64,000 bases of DNA from Gigaspora rosea. Taxonomy: Eukaryota > Glomeromycota > Glomeromycetes > Diversisporales > Gigasporaceae. The notes under the pieces were generated by a model that worked only from the letters and a program-made list of their open reading frames with translations, was not told the DNA's origin and searched no databases. A program made the translations under genes and the position numbers. The stretch is taken from positions 35,422 to 99,421 of the forward strand of contig QKWP01001927.1 in assembly GCA_003550325.1 (NCBI GenBank), given 5' to 3'. Positions 59,006 through 64,000 of this stretch are shown in pieces (within the stretch, counting starts at the first letter, position 1; each line of letters opens with the position of its first letter).

Positions 59006-60283
59006 AGTAAATTTGATTTATATATCATAATATATTATAAATATTAGTCGTTATATTAATCAATTAGAATTGAGATTAGGGTGATCACACCATACAGGAT
59101 GGGATGGCTATTAAGTAAAAAATATTATGATAAATGGCACACCCTTATTATTCAAGCTTTTTTTAGCTATTCAAATAATAAAAGGCTTCTAAAAATTTAA
59201 ATTAAATAGTTATAATATTTTTTTTAGCTTTTTTTTTTTAGTTAAATAGTTATTTTTTGAAGTTTTTTTTATAAATTTTTTTGGTTAAAAGCTTTTTTCA
59301 AACAATAACTTTATTTTTTCTATTAGATTAGCAAGAAATTTACTAGCAATATTGTTTTTTTTGTAGTATGTCCTAACTTTTGGTTTTATTAATTTTAATT
59401 AACTGTTTCTAAAGAAGTAATAAAATTATTAATATTAAAATAATAAAAGTAATCTTTTAGAATATTTTTAATATAAATAGAAAATATTAAAAATTTAGAT
59501 CTGGTTTTTGCAACAAGTTGTAATAAAATAATATTATTATATATTAAAATAGAATTTCTAGTAATAATTAAGCTATTGTTTAATACATTAGAGTTCTGGG
59601 TTCATAAACTTACAAAATTATTAAGCACTTCTAAAATTTTTAAAGAATTTAAAATTTTTATTTTTAAGATAAATTAAAAAAAATCTATATTTAAAGCTAA
59701 GGTTTCTAATTAAAATGAATTTAGTACTATAAAATAAATTAAAAAATTTTTATAATACAGTCAAACCTCAATATAATTACTAGTTTAGAAAACAAGAATT
59801 TAGTAATTATAAAAAGTTGTGACTATATAAAGGTCAAATTTTATATAGTTTATAATAGCTAGAAATTAAAAATTGTGTGATTATATCAAGTTGTAACTAT
59901 ATCAAAAGTGACTATAGTGAGATTTAACTATATAATAAACAATAAATTATTTGTTTTCAAAATTAATTAAGGATTTGCAAAAATTTGCTTGTATTTTCTA
60001 TAAATTTAAAATTTTTTCTAAGTTTTAAAAACAATTATAGATCACTAATTTTGTTTTTTATAATATTCAACAAGTCAATTACTATTGTAATATTTTAATA
60101 GTGTTTTTCTTACTAAAATTGCAAATTTATAGACTTTATTATTAAGTTTATCTTAGATTATAAATGTTCTTATTCTTTTATTTTTAAATTTTGCTAATCA
60201 AAAGACTTCAATATTCTTTATATTTTGTCTTTAATATTAAATTGTTTTGGATCTAAAATTTAACAATATAGCCAGAAAATAAT
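59006..60283. other. AT-rich intergenic with one mariner-type MITE
   Basis: The only structure is at about 59759-59931: CAGTCAAACCTCAATATAAT on the left and an imperfect inverse (GTGACTATAGTGAGATTTAACT) on the right, typical of Tc1/mariner-derived MITEs. The rest shows no gene. Confidence 0.5.
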
Positions 60284-63200
60284 TTTTTGTTTTTAAAAGC
60301 GAGGTCATTTCTCTGTTCCTTTTTGAATTTATATTAAATTATATGTTATTACAACTTTAATTTACATTTTTCTATAGAAAAGGGTAGATAGAGCTACTTT
60401 ACTCCAGATTTAAATCTTTACTAGTTAGGTTAAAGATCTCTAGGTTATGCTAGCTATTTGATTAGAAGAGAGATTATGACTAATAAATTTTTCTACTCAG
60501 TTATAGTATTTAAATTCTTTATGTATATTAATAGGGTGAAGAGTTTGAAGTGTGAAAGTTATAGTAGAGGCATTGCCGATATTAGTTTTGTAGGGTTGTT
60601 GATATTCATCCTAATTTTTAGTTAGCATTCTTCATATACTTTATTTATGAGTTTGTAATAGAAAAGTGGAATGAAAGAATTGCTTTCTGCAGTTAGGTAG
60701 GTTGTAGAAAAGAGTGTGTATATCATTATTATGGTAATTAGAGTTCCTCAAATTCAAATCAAATCAAATATTGGGTCAATTTGAATTTGATCAAATCAAA
60801 TTGACCCTAATTTGAATTTGATTTGATTCAAATATTTGGATTTGAATTTGATTTGAATTTGAATTTTTAATAGTAATTTTCAAATCAAATCAAATATTTG
60901 TCAAATCAAATCAAATTTGGCCAGATTTAAATTTGATCAAATCAAATATAGTCAAATTTGAATTTGAATTTGATCAAATATTTGATTCAAATATTTGAAA
61001 ATCAAATCAAATTGCGGAACCCTAATGGTAATTGTGATTTTTTTTTTTTTAGATGTGATTCTTCAAAATTTTTTATAAATTGGGCTGGATTTGCAATAGA
61101 GATCTTATATTTTGTTGTAAATTCAAGTAGTATTAGGGTTTTGAAAGATTGTGAGTTTTTCATACATGTTATCCAATGTATGTCATCATTTTCTTCAATT
61201 TCGCATATGTTACACCTGATATAAGAATATTGTAGAAAGTTTCTGGTATGGAGGTTAGTTAATACAGGTAGTTCATTCGTTAGTATTTTGATTTTGAAGG
61301 ACTTTATTTTTGATACAGATGAGTTTGTTTATTTTGATAAGAGCCAACCATGGATGTTGATATTTTTGTAGGTTAGGTTCCAATTTATCTTATTTGTTTG
61401 TATATTCTATTTTTGTATTCTTTTCTGAATAGCCATGCATTGATATTTTCGCTTTATATAAGAGATTCTGAGTTATAAAACGTATAGCATGCTAATGAAA
61501 TAGGTGTAAAAAAGTTCAGTAGGTTTGTAGGTGAGAATTCGATATAGTAGGTCTCTGGGTTGTCAGTTATGTATATTCCTTTCTCGTGATTAATTGCGTA
61601 TTGTAATTTTTTATTTGTGATTATATTTTTTAGACTTAGCAGGTAGAGCCATGTTGTGATAGTTAAGATATTTATGATGCCTAAACTAGTTTCGCGAAGG
61701 TTTTTCTATAAGTAGGGCAATATTGTTGTTATTGGTTGTTATAGAGGTGTTAGACTGAATGGGAAGGGCTGCGCTTGTAATTATTAAACAGATTAATAGA
61801 AGTTTGTTTGTAAAAAGCCATATTTGGTTGCACACAGTTATTTTCCAGGTATAGTTGTATTTTTTTATTGTTATTGTGGTATAGGTTGGATCTGCATTGT
61901 TTATCATGTAAATATCAATATGTATAGGACCAATTTTGCTGAAGGTTAGGTTATTGTATTCTGTTCAAATTTTGTTGCTAATATTGGAGAAAGCTTCTGT
62001 AATTTTCTTAGTTAGGTAATGTTTGGATAAGATTGGGATAGTAATTGTGATTAGTAGAGCTATAGTCTGCTTTGGGCTGACTGTTTTTTGGCTATACCAA
62101 TTTAGTTTTGAGTCTGTAATTATTTTGTATAAAAGTTTGCTTTGTATAGTAATCGTGCAGTTGATGGTCTTGTTTGTTGTGGTGAAGTAGGTGCACCTTT
62201 TGCATCTTGATAACTGATTGGTGTTATTGTTAAGAGTATAATATTGAAAAGTTGCTGCAGTACATGTACTATGTATCGCTTTTCCCATAATGTAATTAGT
62301 AGTTGTTATCCAGATATTTTTTGTCATATCTTTATATAGTTGCCAGATGAATGGGTTTGGATCTATTAATGCCCAGGAGGGATTCACTTTATCTTGTAGT
62401 AGAATAGAAATGTCAGAAAACCATTTAGGTATATGACCTCTTGGAATTTTTGAATATTGTGATAAAAGGATATCCAGTCTAGAGTTTCGGTATTGTGATA
62501 GTTTGTGAATTATTCGATAGCATGGATATAGTATTTATTTAGGTATTGTTTAATTGGCAACTGTTTTGGATAGTAAATCAGAATTGAGTTGATGATTGTT
62601 CCTGGATTTGTATGTAGCACAAAATGGGTATTATGATTACAGTTTATTTGAATGTTCATAGTATGCAATAGCTATATTATTTTTGCTATAGTGGAGTAGT
62701 ATTCAGGCTTGGGAATGATAGGTGCATCGTTAAAAATTAAGCGATTAGAGTTGGCTAGATTCTGAGTTAAATCACAAGTATTGAATCATTGAAGTTTGGA
62801 TTGTTTAAGGCTCAGTAAAGATTATTAATATAGGTTATAGTTTGGGTTTATGCAACTTTATAAAGACTGTAAATGTGAGTGTGATATAGGGTGGATGTTA
62901 GTATGCTTCGAGCCAAGGATGCTTTATTTTTGGTAATGTTTGTCAAGCTGTAATTAATCTGTTTACAAATCGAGGATATAGTAGGGTGTTTTGAATTTTG
63001 TAAGCTAGATGGGTTAGAATAATGGAATTAATGATATAAATAGTTTGTTTTTCAGTAATGTGAGCTTTTTGTAATCTTTTAATACTGAAGTTAACTTCTT
63101 TTTGTATTTAACACCAGATATGTTTGTGAATACAGTTTCGTGAGAACCATACTCCAAGGAATTTTAGAAGGTCATCTTTTTTAATATTGTGGATTTTGGT

Positions 63201-63562
63201 ATTTTGAAATTTAATCAAAGAGATGTTTTCTTTTGCCATGTGGAATAAGACAGATTTCAAGGAATTTATTTTAGGTTTGCCATTTTAAAGAAAGAGCCGA
63301 CTATCTCTAGTGTTGCTTCGAGTTGTTGTCATAAAGATGCAATCCAAGTAGTGTTATCTATATTTACCAGATGGATGTATTTACTAGTAGTGTTAAATTA
63401 AGAGGATAGAGTTGTAGTTTTGATTATATAACCATTATATGTATCATTTATTTTCCTTATAAGGGGGTTATAGTAGATATACCAGAGTATAGGGAAAATG
63501 GTTTTTCTTTGATCTATTCCATCTTTTACTAGGTATTTGTTTGTTCTTCCAAGTACAGTCAG
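60284..63562 (-). mobile_element. LINE, second copy (5'-truncated, dead)
   Basis: Same family and orientation as 41791-53745. The 3' end is at 60284-60296; the terminal knuckle CNICEIEENDDIHWITC lies near 61195. A 140-codon open stretch (61965-62387, with SRCKRCTYFTTTNKTINC and KLLYKIITD) matches the stretch at 50413-50688 in the other copy. Many stops elsewhere. Similarity to the other copy ends near 63562, so the 5' end is missing. One MITE interrupts it. Confidence 0.8.
60739..61024. mobile_element. hAT-type MITE, CAAATTTG-word family, inside the LINE
   Basis: Ends TAGAGTTCC and the inverse of TAGGGTTCC, with a perfect 8-bp duplication ATGGTAAT (60731-60738 and 61025-61032). The other LINE copy at ~42250 has no insert here. 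The body is almost entirely ATTTGAATTTGAT / ATCAAATCAAAT words in both orientations. Confidence 0.85.
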
Positions 63563-64000
63563 GGAATATACCGTATTTGGTTATTTCAGATCGCACCTTA
63601 GTTGGTAATGATCATCTGTCGGTTTGTTCTAGATTTCTTTTCCAGATTATTCCACGTGTTATAATAATTGGCCAATAACAGATAACCGCTAAATCGATAA
63701 AATCATACAGATAGCGTCGCTATAGTTCGAATTGCACACTTTACAGCATAGTTTCAACTTATAAGAGCGCTAAATAAGTCTTTATTACTGGTTTAACCTT
63801 TTTTATTTAATACTGATTTTACCTGCTTTTCATTGCACAGATGGCACAGAATTCTAAAACACTTTCGATCTTAAGTGGTAATTATTGAACTTAACGCATT
63901 TTATATTGAGCGTAGTGCTTAAAATAAAAGTACTTGAAGAATATTACTAATTTTTCGAATCTTCATGTAAAGGATTTTAGAACAGAACTTTAGAAAAATG
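63563..64000. other. Window end; possible gene start, not established
   Basis: Less AT-biased, apparently unique sequence. A CACAG-preceded ATG at 63841 opens a short frame (MAQNSKTLSILSG) with a possible donor at 63876. Without downstream sequence it cannot be called a gene. Confidence 0.25.

Noticed and set aside
63841-63877. Possible first coding exon MAQNSKTLSILSG
   Set aside because: Too short and the window ends before any confirming exon.

Overview
The window is strongly AT-rich, has short introns with GT..AG borders, and is crowded with many kinds of transposable element. The protein styles seen are BED/hAT transposases, LINE proteins ending in a CCHC knuckle, a microsomal P450, a DUF3455-like secreted protein and a small secreted cysteine-rich protein. 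Together they suggest an arbuscular mycorrhizal fungus (Glomeromycotina, Rhizophagus-like). That assignment is inference from style and memory, not from a search.

Layout. 1-8.5 kb: no host gene, only MITEs, foldback repeats, a tRNA-headed SINE (4760-5297) and a non-autonomous hAT (6516-7665). 8.6-8.9 kb: a two-exon gene for a secreted 76-aa protein with ten cysteines. 10-15.9 kb: three terminal-inverted-repeat elements and a MITE. 16.2-17.3 kb (minus): a six-exon secreted DUF3455-like gene. 19-24.4 kb: nested MITEs and a long tRNA-Leu-like SINE. 24.6-32.0 kb: a giant inverted pair of hAT transposons inserted as one unit, with an 8-bp target duplication (GTATAGTG). 32.5-34.2 kb: a P450 gene with one in-frame TAG. 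34.5-41.2 kb: a 6.7-kb DNA transposon with perfect 34-bp ends, an 8-bp target duplication (TTTGCCAG) and a ten-exon transposase-like gene of a family I cannot name. 41.8-53.7 kb: one LINE copy (minus) carrying at least four direct insertions, with further elements inside those; one insertion is an old LTR retroelement fossil. 54.8-55.8 kb: a second copy of the long SINE. 57-59 kb: more MITEs. 60.3-63.6 kb: a second LINE copy, which serves as the uninterrupted reference for the first.

Only two ordinary host genes look intact (8.6 kb and 16.2 kb); both encode predicted secreted proteins. The P450 is close to intact. Everything else recognisable is mobile DNA. The most striking points are the palindromic composite hAT that moved as one unit, the 6.7-kb unclassified transposon, and a shared design in about ten hAT-like elements: each is built from its own short, often palindromic word repeated next to its ends (GGATCC, ATTCGAAT, TTGGTCAA, TTTCGGG, CTTTCGAAAG, TGTGCACA, CAAATTTG and others).
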